Of a stretch of DNA of 64,000 bases, positions 44,950 through 56,460 are shown piece after piece. The notes below the pieces were generated by a model. It was not told where the DNA came from, did not search any database, and saw only the letters and a list, made by a program, of their open reading frames with translations. Origin of the DNA: Anthonomus grandis grandis (taxonomy: Eukaryota; Arthropoda; Insecta; Coleoptera; Curculionidae). The translations under genes were made by a program, and so were the position numbers. Position 1 is the first letter of the stretch; every line of letters starts with the position of its first letter. Location: assembly GCF_022605725.1 (NCBI RefSeq), contig NC_065549.1:1736001-1800000 (forward strand), given 5' to 3'.

Positions 44950-46835
44950 TGCATTTTTCGGGTATACCGTATACGTATCGAATTTTTCACCAAGAATTAT
45001 TTTTTTTCGAAATCGACCTAATAATAACATCGTCTTGCTCTTATCACCCACATTACGAAAACACCGGGTTATAATGGGATTCGAGCAGAACTAAGTGAAT
45101 GAAAGCACTTTGAAAAATCGGAAAAAGTCACTTTTCGACCTCGTTTTTGAGGCCAAAAATGGGCTCCAAAAATGCGATATCTCAGCTAATATAAGAGCTA
45201 CGACCTCGTGAATGGTCTCGTTGGATTCAGAATGATGAAACTAAGACAGAACCGTTGGAATTTTCCCGATGGTACTCATAGAAGTGGAGATATTGACCTT
45301 CAAAGTTTGGGATTTTTCATTTTTCGGGTATACCCCCCCGTATCGAATTTTTCAAAAAAAAATATTTTTTTTCGAAATCGAACTAAGTATACCAGCGTCT
45401 TCTTTGGACTACATACATTACGAAAACACTGGGTTATAACGAAATTCGAGCAGAACTAAGGGAATGAGAGCACTTTGAACATTTGGAAAAAGTCACTTTT
45501 CGACCTCGTTTTTGAGGCAAAAAATGGGCTCCAAAAATGCGATATCTCAGCTAATATAAGAGCTACGACCTTGTGCATGGTCTCGTTGGATTCAGAAGGA
45601 CGAAACTAAGACAGGACCGTTGAAATTTTCTCGATAGTATCCATAGAAGCGGAGATATCGACCTCCGAAGTTTGGGATTTTTCATTTTTCGGGTATACCC
45701 CCCCGTATCGAATTTTTCACCAAAAAATGATTTTTTTCGAAATCGAACTAACTATACCAGCGTCTACTTCAGACCACCTACATTACGAAAACACCGGGTT
45801 ATAACGAGATTCGAGCAGAACTAAGGGAATGAGAGCACTTTGAAAATTAGGAAAAAGTCACTTTTCGACCTCGTTTTTGAGGCCAAAAATGGGCTTAAAA
45901 AATGCGATATCTTAGCTAATAGAAGAGCTACGATCTCGCAAATGGTCTCGTTGGATTCATAATGACGAAACTAAGACAGGACCGTTAAAATTTTCCTGAT
46001 AGTACCCATAGAAGCGGAGATATTAATCTTCAAAGTTTGGGATTTTTCATTTTTCGGGTATACCCCCCCGTATCGAATTTTTCTCCAAAAAATGATTTTT
46101 TTCAAAATCAAACTGACTATACCAGCGTCTTCTTTGGACCACCTACATTACGAAAACACCGGGTTATAACGAGATTCAAGCAGAACTAACTGAATGAGGG
46201 CACTTTGAAAATTCGGAAAAAGTCACTTTTCGACCTCGTTTTTGAGGCCAAAAATGGGCTTCAAAAATGCGATATCTCAGCTAATATAAGAGCTACGACC
46301 TCGTGGATGGTCTCGTTGAATTCAGAAGGACGAAAGTAAGACAGAACCGTTGAAATTTTCTCGATAGTACCCATAGAAGTGGAGATATCGACCTTCAAAG
46401 TTTGGAATTTTTCATTTTTCGGGTATACCCCCCCGTATCGAATTTTTCACCAAAAAATGATTTTTTTTCAAAATCAAACTGACTATACCAGCGTCTTCTT
46501 CGGACCACCTACATTACGATAACACTGGGTTATAACGAAATTCGAGCAGAACTAAGGGAATGAGAGCACTTTGAAAATTCGGAAAAAGTCACTTTTCGAA
46601 CTCGTTTTTGAGGCCAAAAATGGGCTTCAAAAATGCGATATCTCAGCTAATATAAGAGCTACGACCTCGTGGATGGTCTCGTTGGATTCAGAATGACAAA
46701 ACTAAGACAGAACCGTTAAAATTTTCTCGATAGTACCCATAGAAACGGAGATATCGACCTTCAAAGTTTGGAATTTTTCATTTTTCGGGTATACCCCCCT
46801 GTATCAAACTTTTCACCAAAAAATGATTTTTTTTG
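44950..46835 (+). repeat. 365-bp satellite, block 1 (five units)
   Basis: CGGGTATACC falls at 44959, 45325, 45690, 46055, 46420 and 46786, a period of 365-366. Units share CGAATTTTTCACCAAAAAAT, AACACCGGGTTATAACGAGA, GAATGAGAGCACTTTGAAAA, CGACCTCGTTTTTGAGGCCA, GCGATATCTCAGCTAATATA and ACCTTCAAAGTTTGG. The units are very alike. The open frame at 45208-45459 is incidental. Confidence 0.95.
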
Positions 46836-47115
46836 TTGAGATTTTCTCTGAAATTTAACTAACTATACCAAATATTTCACATTTTCTCATCGCCCTGTAA
46901 TATAATTAAAAAACCCTGAAATAGGTGTCCAATAAACTTACTTAAGCAACTTGTATGCAAATTTTCAAACGTGTACATTTTTTGTTTTTTTGAATTATGA
47001 TCGCAGTTTGTAATGATTTTTAGAAAAACTAAATTTTACCAAATATTTTTTCACCACCCTGTAATTTAATCACAAAACTCTGAAATAAGTGTCTATTAAA
47101 ATTAATTGAGCAATA
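46836..47115 (+). repeat. Two units of the ~150-bp repeat
   Basis: CCTGAAATAGGTGTCCAATA and CTCTGAAATAAGTGTCTATT open two units with the same layout as the 5-7 kb and 8.7-9.06 kb copies. They directly follow the 365-bp satellite block. Confidence 0.55.
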
Positions 47116-48200
47116 TATAAGCCTTACGTAAATAAACCATCTACAGCCAGCAAGCATAATTTCATAATAATAGTCAGGAATTCCAGGTTGTAAAATGGCT
47201 CTTTAGATTAAAAAATATTTTGTTTTATTCCTACTGCACCCCCATTGAATTAATTTAATTTTACTCACCAAAGTCAATTTCCATAACTTTACAACGATTA
47301 TCAATGAAAACCTAGTTTGTTAGGCAAAATAAAGTGCAAAAAGGACAGAACCTCTCAATGTCTCATAGTAGGTCCCACTTAATTTGGAACTTCATCCTTT
47401 TTTCGTCGTTTGTCTTTTGGACACGAGATAAAACGCCACAACTTCATCAAATAATTTCCCTTTTATCCTCATAGTCCAGAGTAGAGTAAATCGGTCCGGG
47501 TTGTTTAATTTTCTTTTCTTTTTCTTCTTTTTTTTCCTATATTAACTCGATCGATAAACGTCAGGCGAGCGTTTATTTTTCTCGCCGATCTTTATCGTTC
47601 CGCCACCATATAATTAACTCTCCCGTGGAAAAATGATCGCGGAGAATAAACGAGAGAAGTTCTTGCTGCTCTTACTGCTGCTGCTGCTACAACAACAACA
47701 ACAAGATCTGTAATTAAATAATACTTAAATATCTAATTTATTATGTTCCATATAATTTGTATCGGTAATTAACTGTAATAAATGTTCTGGAATTTCTTGA
47801 TCGGTCTTTTTTGGTATATTATCTTCGGCAGGGGTGGGCGTGGTCGCCGTAGTCGCGGCTCCGCTAACGAATCAGGGGCGTTCGTCGCTTTGTCTTATGC
47901 ATTTTTAATTAATGTTCGGTTAATATTACTGGGGGGGTAATTAGCGGGAACGACGACTTTTTCTGATTAATTAATTTTTTATGGTGTCTTGCGACACGAT
48001 ACCTGAACCGAAAGATTATGAGGTATACCTTTTATTAATAATGATTCTTCAGCCTAAAATTAAATGAGCATTTTTTCAGGAAAGTTTAATATTTATGCGG
48101 TAGCAGAATGTCACCTAAAGGGTCTTAGTAATATATAAAAATTGTGTCCAATATATTTATTTATTTTCTTCAATTTCATGTCTCTTAATAAGATTTTCTG
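47116..48200. promoter_or_regulatory. Unique spacer with less AT-rich island
   Basis: No gene is supported. From 47400 to 47980 the sequence is less AT-rich and contains CTGCTGCTGCTG next to CAACAACAACAA (47669-47703), several TAATTA(A) sites and GGGCGTGGTCGCC-like sequence. It separates the two 365-bp blocks and may be host regulatory DNA (inference). Confidence 0.25.
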
Positions 48201-49660
48201 ATGTTTCATGGGATCAAGATCAATGGGATATAACAGGATCCGAGCAGAACTAAGGGAATGAGAGCACTTTGAAAATCCTGAAAAAGTCGTTTTCGACGTC
48301 CGTTTTTGAGGCCAAAAATGGGCATCAAAAATGCGATATCTCGGCTATCGTAAAAGCTACGACCTTGCGGATGGTCTCGTTGGATTCAGAATGACGAAAC
48401 TAAGACAAAACCGGTGGAATTTTCCCGATAGCTCCCACAGAAGCCGAGATATCGACCTTCAAAGTTTGGGTTTTTTTAAATTTTTCGGGTATACCCCCCC
48501 ATATCGAATTTTTTTACCAAAAATTGATTTTTTTCGAAATCAAACTAAGTATACCAGCGTCTTATTTGGGTCACCTAGATTACGAAAACACCGGGTTATA
48601 ACAGGATCCGGACAGAATTAAGGGAATGAGAGCACTTTGAAAATCCTGAAAAAGTCGTTTTCGACGTCCGTTTTTGAGGCCAAAAATGGGCATCAAAAAT
48701 GCCATATCTCAGCTATTAGAAAAGCTACGACCTTGCGGATAGTCTCGTTGGATTCAGAACGACGAAACTAAGAAAAAACCGTTGGAATTTTCCCGATAGC
48801 TCCCATAGAAGCCGAGATATCAACCTTCAAAGTTTGGGTTTTTTCATTTTTCGGGTATACCCTCCCGTATCGAATTTTTTCACCAAAAATTGTTTTTTTT
48901 TAAATCAAACTAAGTATACCAGCGTCTTATTTGGGTCACCTAGATTACGAAAACACCGGGTTATAACAGGATCCGAGCAGAACTAAGGGAATGAGAGCAC
49001 TTTAAAAATCCTGAAAAAACCGTTTTCGACGTCCGTTTTTGAGGCAAAAAATGGGCATCAAAAATGCCATATCTCAGCTATTAGAAAAGCTACGACCTTG
49101 CGGATAGTCTCGTTGGATTCAGAACGACGAAACTAAGAAAAAACCGTTGGAATTTTCCCGATAGCTCCCATAGAAGCCGAGATATCGACCTTCAAAGTTT
49201 GGGTTTTTTCATTTTTCGGGTATACCCCTCCATATCGAATTTTTTTACCAAAAATTGATTTTTTTCGAAATCAAACTAAGTATACCAGCGTCTTATTTGG
49301 GTCACCTAGATTACGAAAACACCGGGTTATAACAGGATCCGAGCAGAACTAAGGGAATGAGAGCATTTTGAAAATCCTGAAAAAGTCGTTTTCGACGTCC
49401 GTTTTTGAGGCCAAAAATGGGCATCAAAAATGCCATATCTCGGCTATCGTAAAAGCTACGACCTTGCGGATGGTCTCGTTGGATTCACAACGACGAAACT
49501 AAGAAAAAACCGTTGGAATTTTCCTGATAGCTCCCATAGAAGCCGAGATATCGGTCTTCAAAGTTTGGGTTTTCTCATTTTTCGGGTATACCCCCCCGTA
49601 TCAAATTTTTCCACCAAAAATTGATTTTTTTCGAAATCAAACTAAGTAGAACGAAAATTG
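48201..49660 (+). repeat. 365-bp satellite, block 2 (four units)
   Basis: CGGGTATACC falls at 48486, 48852, 49217 and 49583. Units share block-1 landmarks but have fixed differences, for example TTTTCGACGTCCGTTTTTGA for CGACCTCGTTTTTGAGG, and ATAACAGGATCCGAGCAGAA for ATAACGAGATTCGAGCAG. Block 2 therefore diversified as its own group. The open frames at 48331-48621 and 49430-49624 are incidental. Confidence 0.95.
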
Positions 49661-49995
49661 AATCTTTTTTAGAAAGTTTTTATTACTTTAATGATTGTTT
49701 TTAATTTAACTGTAAAGAAAAAAAGGACAATTTAGGGCTCTTCCTAACCTTTTTTTTTTCAACTTCCAGGCATTTATTATTATTTATTTATTTTTAAAGC
49801 ACTTAAATAAATTACAAAGTACTCATCATTAAAAAACCAAGAAACCTACCTAATTGAAAATTGGCACACAGCTTGCTCAATTAATTTTATTAGGCCTCTA
49901 TTTTAGAATTTTTTAATTAAATTGCAAGGGGAGGGGGTAAGAAAAGAAAATCTGAAATTTATTGTAAAAATATTATATAAATAAATAAAATATAT
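49661..49995. other. AT-rich sequence
   Basis: No gene or clear repeat. One TTCCAGGCATTTATTATT motif lies near 49765. Confidence 0.3.
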
Positions 49996-50212
49996 AATAT
50001 TGCGGAGGGTTGTTGGGTGGGGTCAGAAATAAAACAGAAACCTGTTTACCTAAATGTCGACGTTTCGACTTATATTAAGTCATCCTCAGGACACTGGTTG
50101 GTTCTACATTGTAAAAGAAAACACTTGTGATTTCTGTAATTCGCAAGTTGTCTGCTGATGTTCGCCCATTTCTTCAAATATAAGACCCCACCCAACAACC
50201 CTCCGCAATATT
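49996..50212. mobile_element. Hammerhead cassette bounded by 29-bp inverted repeats
   Basis: A 29-base inverted repeat (49996-50024 and 50184-50212; core GGAGGGTTGTTGGGTGGGGT) encloses 159 bases that contain a hammerhead-like motif on the minus strand. No target-site duplication is clear and no protein is encoded. The overall plan resembles the cassette at 60445-60596. It may be the end of a Penelope-like or retrozyme-like element, as these are known to carry hammerheads, but no reverse transcriptase is nearby. Confidence 0.6.
50053..50095 (-). ncRNA. Hammerhead-ribozyme-like motif (best copy)
   Basis: Read 50095 to 50053. Stem I is AGTGTC with GACATT (6 bp, one G-T pair). The core CTGAGGA (50089-50083) fits CUGANGA. 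After one extra T, stem II is GACTT and AAGTC (5 perfect bp) around a 5-base loop. GAAA is at 50066-50063. ACGT (from the last A of GAAA) is a palindrome, able to pair between two molecules as stem III, and C50059 sits at the cleavage site. All consensus core bases are present. The extra U between core and stem II departs from the minimal consensus. Confidence 0.6.
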
Positions 50213-50259
50213 GAAGATATTGGGTCACAAACACGAAATTGAAAATAACCAAAATATAT

Positions 50260-50960
50260 AATTTTTTATAAAAATTATCTTTTCAGATAATTCAGCATTT
50301 CTTTGTTTCCTCTAGACGTCATTTTGTTATTTCCCTATAAAGAAAGGAAGTGAAAAATTGCACATTTTTGTTTCTTACAAGAACCTTTCTTAATCCATAA
50401 TAAGCGTGCTTGTCAACAAGCAGAAAAACCCAAACCGATTTGTAAATGAGACACCGGCAGTCACAAATCCAAACCGTCCATAAACGACATAAAAGGCCTG
50501 ATTCGTATCATCATCATCATCTGCTTTTAACCGAAATTTCCAATTCGAACTGTTCGTTGCCCATACTCGTCGTCATGTGTATTATATTCAATGTAAAACT
50601 CAAGAGAGACAACTCCATCGGTTAAACGGAGACGTCTAAATCTGTCCGCGGACTCTGTCATTACCGTCAATTCCATACAGGCGAAATGACCATCTCGCGG
50701 TACTACCACGTTTGATAAATATCAGTTGTAAATAGGAGCGACGGTAGGCAGCGGGTACGTGCCACCGGATCCGCTTCTAGGTGGGTGGTACCCAACGTCG
50801 TTCCTTTATTGTTCGTTTGATTTTTAAATTGTGGCAATAGGAGCACTTAAACGGTCGATTTCTACATACAGAAAGGCGCATCAGGATCTTCTTTGCTTGT
50901 TACATATTGTTATATAATCAAATATTTGAAAAATTTTCTTCTAAAATCTTAAAAATTAAG
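50260..50960. other. Unique island around a possible exon
   Basis: This stretch is less AT-rich than its surroundings and has no repeat period. ATC repeats lie at 50508-50522. It holds the minus-strand open frame described at 50527-50724. The last 130 bases return to AT-rich sequence. Confidence 0.3.
50527..50724 (-). CDS. Possible isolated exon, unknown protein
   Basis: A minus-strand frame stays open for about 65 codons in a unique island. It includes RDGHFACMELTVMTESADRF and VVSLEFYIEYNTHDDEYGQR, with balanced amino-acid composition and mixed third bases, unlike the AT-driven ORFs elsewhere. There is no good ATG at its start; a GTG and an AG before it (a possible splice acceptor) fit an internal exon. 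It ends at GGTTAA, where GT could be a donor. I do not recognise the family. It could also be chance in a GC-richer stretch. Confidence 0.25.
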
Positions 50961-50964
50961 AGTA

Positions 50965-51764
50965 ATTATAGTTAATTTTCTATAATCTGAAAAAGTAAAA
51001 TATTCAATATATAATTTTTTTTTCTATATTGCAAAACAATAATTTTTTAATAAAATTACCCTTAGCCCCCCACCCACCCCACATTGCTTATCAGTAAAAA
51101 ATTCTTCAGTAAAATCATTATTTTTCAAATTATTATGCATTAACAAAAGATGATTTTGCTGATAATATCCAATCTAATAATACTGTTTTCTGTATTAAAT
51201 ATTTATGTATAATTTATATCAAATTTAAATAAACAAACAGTGTTATTAAATTAAATAATATGGACAAAAAAAAGTGATTTTTCAGAAGAATTTCTTACTG
51301 GTTAAAAATGTAGGGTGGGTGGAGAGGCAAGGGTAATTTTGTTAAAAAATAATTTTTATCTTTTACAAAAAAAATCATTTTGCATTAATCTTACCCTTGA
51401 CCTCCCACCCGCTCCACATTTTTAACCAGTAATAAATTCCTCTGAAAAATCACTATTTTTTGTCCATAATATTTAATTTAATAACACTGTTTGTTTATTT
51501 AAATTTAATATAATTATATATAAATATTTAATACAAAAACCAGTGTTAATAGATTGGATATTATCAGCAAAATCATTTTTTGTTAATGCATAATAATTAT
51601 AAAAAATAATGATTTTGCACAAGAATTTTTTACTGGTAAGCAATGTGGGGGGCTAAGGGTAATTTTATAAAAAAAATTTTTTTTTTGCATTGGATAATTA
51701 CATCAGAAAAAAAATATATATTGAATATTTCACTTTTTCAGTTTATAGAAAATTAACTATAATA
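50965..51764. repeat. 800-bp near-perfect palindrome (foldback)
   Basis: The two arms (about 50965-51360 and 51375-51764) are reverse complements with modest mismatch. ATTATAGTTAATTTTCTATA at the left end pairs with the right end, CTTAGCCCCCCAC pairs with GGGGGGCTAAG, and AACAAACAGTGTTATTAAAT pairs with its complement near 51483-51502. The centre is near 51367. No ORF and no clear target-site duplication. RNA across it would fold into a long hairpin. Confidence 0.85.
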
Positions 51765-51767
51765 TAC

Positions 51768-52040
51768 AGGGTGATTTAAAAGTAAGCAGCATCCGTCCAG
51801 GAGCGTAATCCTTGTATGAAAATAAGGCAAAAAGTTCATATTAATATGGGTTCGAAATTGCTTCCTAAGGGAGCTACGCCCCTTTGAATAGGACCCCTTG
51901 AAGACAATGAGATTAAAAGATGATACTGACTTTGGTTGCGTAATAAATAATAACACACTTCCCAAAATGTAACTATGTTCGTCACCTGGGGGCCTATGTT
52001 GATAAAAAGCTTTAACTTTAATGCTCATATAAAACTTCTT
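51768..52040. mobile_element. Probable DNA transposon end, unclassified
   Basis: It starts ACAGGGTGATTTAAAAGTAA, which looks like the end of a Tc1/mariner-type element, and is followed by about 250 less AT-rich bases (for example GGAGCTACGCCCCTTTGAAT). The reverse end and a transposase were not found. The minus-strand 91-codon frame across it is not recognisable. Confidence 0.35.
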
Positions 52041-52784
52041 TAAACACTCTAAGCCTTTAAGATTAACGACACTATTTTCTTAATTAAAAAAATTAATAAA
52101 TGACGCCCTGGCCAATGACCCTTCCATTTTCCAAATTTTCGATATCCTATTCACAGTTCTCCTATAATGATCTGTCAATACAGATTTCACAGAACTAACC
52201 TGTATACATTCAGCTTTTTCCAGTACTCTCTATTCTGGAAGCGACGCTTCTTCCGGTACCTTTCTTTGAGCTTTTCCACATTTGTCACTTCTACCCATAA
52301 TTATATCATATTATATTATCATACCATTATTTGTTACCATTCTCATCATCTATTACTACCGTCATCTTCTGGTGATTTTTTTTCTTACGCTGTTTTTTCA
52401 TAAGATAATGAGAAATGGCTTTAATTGCCTGGAAGAAATGAAAAAACTTTAGAAAAACAAGAATGAACTCGTTACTGATCAATGTTGAGATAAATATCGT
52501 GAAAGCTGGATTATTCTGAGCCATGACAACGTACGGGGATCCGATATAGTGAAGAGAGGATAGGTGATAGAGGGAAAGCAAAAAGGGATAGAGACAGGCA
52601 ATAAACAAAACAATTAATCACGCCATTAGCGTTTATTTCGCGTGAACGTGCATCGTCAACGAAACGGGTCCAACAAACGGCAAAATTGAAAATTTTACGG
52701 CGGACAGGTGTCCACAAAAATTTCGGATCGTGCCCTCCCACACCGGTTTGTCTACAAGTGGTTTTACATCGGTAAATAATGTGC

Positions 52785-52830
<46 letters not shown>

Positions 52831-53317
52831 TGCTCGTTTTATTTTCGTTTTATATAATAGTCTAGTCCTGGTGGTAATAGTAACAGGCAGTCAAATTCAA
52901 TGTACAAATTACTTAATGTAGTAATATAGTAATGAAGCTACAAAAATTTCCAACTGATTTGTTGTTATACAGAGCTTAACAAATAGTTGAATTTTACTGT
53001 AAATTTTAAACACCCTGTAAAAAAGACTCACGACCAAATAATGATTCTTTTTACTGCATTTTCAAGCCCCATCTTTTATTAACAAATTGTTTTTTGATTC
53101 ATTCCGATATCTGTATTATTAAGGAAAAAACACTAACTTAAAGGAAACAATGCAATAATGCTTTAGTAACAAGAATTTATTTTTAAAAATATTGCAAAGT
53201 CGCCTGTCATAACAACATGGCACCGTGGCATGTCAAAAAGAATGTGGTCAACGAATTACAAATTTAATTTTGCTGTACATATTTGAGTTCCTCGAAGGAT
53301 TTTTTAAGTTTTAAAAA
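52041..53317. other. Unassigned sequence with a GA microsatellite
   Basis: A (GA)n run lies at 52788-52828. The region just before it (52640-52780) is less AT-rich and unique. Short ORFs on both strands resemble nothing known to me. The rest is AT-rich. Confidence 0.3.
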
Positions 53318-53605
53318 CTCAATGCTCGACCGCACATAGCACAAATACCAAAGGCGATATTTAAGAGGTTAACGTTCATGCATTGGAGTGGCCCCCAAGA
53401 AGTCCAGACCTCAACCCTATTGAGTACTTATGGAATATACTGGGAAGAAGAGTTTGGCAGATCTACGGCGAGTTTCAAACTTTGGCTGCGTTAAAAGAAG
53501 CACTGACAAACGAGTGGTAACAAATACCCCAAGATGCGAGTGCTTCTTCAATTATGTCTATGCTCGAAAGAATGAGACTTGTTATTCAATAACGCGGTAT
53601 TTTAC
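53318..53605 (+). pseudogene. Tc1-type transposase C-terminal relic
   Basis: NARPHIAQ (from 53330) corresponds to the DNARPH block with the second catalytic Asp, here changed. After a frame change comes LEWPPRSPDLNPIEYLWNIL, which holds the final catalytic Glu, then a helix-rich end with in-frame stops (after ALTNEW and after RLVIQ). The spacing matches Tc1-group transposases. The N-terminal DNA-binding half and the inverted repeats were not found, so only the last third survives. Confidence 0.85.
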
Positions 53606-54410
53606 TACAGCCTGTGTCACGATTAATGGCGGAATCCCAGTTCTTTTCAGATTAGGCAATAAATAGTTTTCCTAAATAAATGCCGAAAGAATTAATGCAA
53701 CCTAAATGATCATTGCCTTAATAAAAAGGAAAATAGGTGCAACGTGATGAACACTGGGACAGTGACGAATACTGGTGTAATTATCTTAAATAAGATCGTA
53801 ATTCTCATCTCTCTACTAACGGACAAACGTAGTCACGTAATTGAAACCCCTGAGCACATTTCGTTATCATATTAAATGTCCAACAGTGTCAATTATCGCT
53901 AAATTAAATTATATCGAGCTCGGGGGCCTCCGTCAGACGTTCACAATCTGGTCTTACCTAAATATCCATCTAAGATATACACATAACCTCATTAGGCTGA
54001 GTTATTCATAAGACAGTGTCGCCCGCCATTGACCATCGGGGGTACACATTAATTATTAAAATTATGTATTTGTCCACGTGACAGCAGTAATAGATACATA
54101 TATATCGATAAATGTGAAATGAAACCGAGGTCGCCGCGCCCTTTCTAATTTTCATTACCCGATGTATACAAGAGATAATATTGACTTATAATGGGAGTTT
54201 TTAGCCCTCTCACAGAGCCGGAACTATATTGATTCAATTAATTAACGAAAAGCCTTTACGGCACATCGAATATAATAATTTATATTATATAAATGCGGGA
54301 TCGTGTGCGACGGCTAATTAACGTCAACAATTCCATGGACGTACGACGCCAAACGTTCACGTAGTAGTTGAGAAAACTGTCGATGAGTATTCTATAGAGT
54401 AACATTTTAA
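53606..54410. promoter_or_regulatory. Unique, less AT-rich island with homeodomain-type sites
   Basis: No ORF is supported. From 53880 to 54360 the sequence has several TAATTA/ATTAATTA-type sites (for example near 54049, 54238 and 54316), a CACGTGAC E-box-like site near 54075, and no repeat structure. This resembles insect enhancer-like conserved DNA in composition only. Confidence 0.25.
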
Positions 54411-55330
54411 CTGTCTAGAAGATATCACTTTAAGTATCTGGAAAATGTATGTATTTTCCAGGTACGTGAAGTATTTTTAAGGTGATTTATCGTAAGAGAA
54501 TTTTTGTGGAAAAAGTTGAATTTTTGGATAAATTCTTCAAGGCAGTTGAGGCTAGTTGAAGAAATGAAATCTTCCAGGAATTTGAAACTGTTTTATCAGA
54601 CGGCGACATTAATTTCTAAATCTTTTTCAGGCAATTTGGGGTAATTTCTCACATTTACCAGACAACTAAAATAATTTCACGTTTCTTCTACGCAGTTGAG
54701 GTCATGTCTTGTTTTTTCCAGACAGTTAACAAAATTTCTCATTTATTTTTCTAAATTTTTCATTTCTCATATATTCCATACAGTTGAACTCATTCCTCCT
54801 TCATAGGAAACAATTAAAATAATTTTTTTTATATATAAATATAGCTCACTGCCGAACTCCTTACTCGTGAGCAGTAAAATGGTTTTTACAAATGAGGCAG
54901 TAGTAAAATTGTGTCTGTGTTCTATAGGGACTTTGCTCCAATGACCTGGAAATGAAAATTTGTTTTATTGTAAATTCATCAGGTTTTAAAGGGAATTTTT
55001 ATTAGCCTTGCCTGTATTGAGTTCCTCGTGTAGATAATCAAGAACACTCTCTATTTCTAAAATACAGTCATACAAAGCACCTTTTTCAGTAAAACATAGG
55101 TTCAAACACTTTTCAAAAGTTTTATATATGTGGCAATAATTTTTTGTTGGGTTTGAGGCCATTTGTTAATTATTCCAGGGCGTTTAGATAATTTTCTTAT
55201 TCCTTTTAAACCCTTGAGTTGCTCTCTTATTTCTTCAAAGTAACTGAGGTAAATTTTATAAATGTCTCATCAATACTTCTAAGGAGTTGAAGTTAATTTA
55301 TTGTCTTTTCCAGGCAATTTTTTGTATTTA
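54411..55330. repeat. Degraded CAGGCA-type block
   Basis: TTTTCAGGCAATTTGGGGTA, TTTTCCAGACAGTTAAC and TTTTCCAGGCAATTTTTTGT are among the recurring motifs, interleaved with AT-rich sequence. Similar to the 42.1-42.9 kb block. No gene is visible. Confidence 0.4.
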
Positions 55331-56179
55331 AGGTGTACGGGTCTCATATCCGCTCCCTATTACATAGTATAATCTTTGCACAATCTCTATATTCTCTACA
55401 ATAGTATTACAATACAATATTTGAGCACAGGAAAAAACGCATTTTTTTTGACATTGACATTGACAAAAAAATACAAACCCTACAAACAGCAACACACCCA
55501 CAAACAAATTACACTTGAACAGGTATATTAAAAATATATAAATGCAAAAAATAGGATTTTAAAAGGCTGCCATTTAATAACTTAATATTTTAGGACCTTA
55601 AAACATTCAGTGGATGCTTTCAAACGATGTATCGCATGACCTTCTTTCTTTATTTTTCAAAATGGCGTCCCGCCATCATTTTGAAGTTTTGCGAAATCAG
55701 CTAGAGACCAAAAGTAGTATTTAGGTTGCTAATGATGCGTGCCAAATTTTAAATTTTTATATAAACGCATTCAAAAGATTTGCAAGAGAATAATGACAAT
55801 AAGAGTCCCATGCAGTATTAGAAATAACTTAAAATTATGATGAGATGTCTAAAAATATACAAAATTTATTAATAGAGTTGGTATTATATTAAATCAAATC
55901 CAATAAAATACAAAGTATTTGTGGACAAAGCTTTTAACTGGATAAAACATTTAGCATTTAGTGAGTTACTAAATAGAGATTAAAAAGTACCAAAATCTAA
56001 AGAGTAATAATAAGTAGAAGCTACTAAAGCTAGCAAAATGCAATATTTTCGATAAAAAAGACAAACACTACAAATATATAACAAAATTATTATAGTGATT
56101 AAGGTTATCACCAAGAAACAAAATTAAAACTTAACAAGAAAAAGAAGAAACAAACCAAGATCAAAAACTTGAACGCATG
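55331..56179. other. AT-rich sequence with a short hairpin
   Basis: Near 55656-55685, TTCAAAATGGCG and CGCCATCATTTTGAA form a hairpin with one bulge, a shape common in decayed DNA transposons. The remainder has no recognised gene. Confidence 0.35.
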
Positions 56180-56460
56180 GTTTATTCTTAGACCAGATCA
56201 AAGAATTCAGTAAAACTATAAAATGCTTCACCTTTATATTAATTGGGAGATGGTTAAACATTTTTAATATTTAAATAAATAGACTTCCCAGAAATGAACA
56301 TCACTTTATTACTCAATATAGCAGTTACTTGAGATATCATCGAGGACTTCGCCGTCTCCCATAATAGAATTCATGAAATCCTGAAAGACGCGATCGAAAA
56401 AATCCCCACTTGTTTAATACAGCAGACGGGCCTAAAATAAAGCAGCCGTAGTAATAAATA
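56180..56460 (-). pseudogene. Possible LINE RT C-terminal relic
   Basis: Minus-strand reading from about 56460 gives YYGCFILGPSAVLNKW, then a segment containing FYYGRRRS, and after stops ILKMFNHLPINIKVKHF. These follow the order of the Jockey/CR1 C-terminal region (YG..WGP, then RFIYGLRR, then FNxLP). Several stops interrupt it. Similarity is by memory and is modest. Confidence 0.35.

Noticed and set aside
44950..49660. Open frames repeated in the 365-bp satellite as a gene family
   Set aside because: They recur with the satellite period, are truncated at different points and show no protein features.
52788..52828. (GA)n run as a GAGA-factor element
   Set aside because: A simple microsatellite explains it; no surrounding promoter features.
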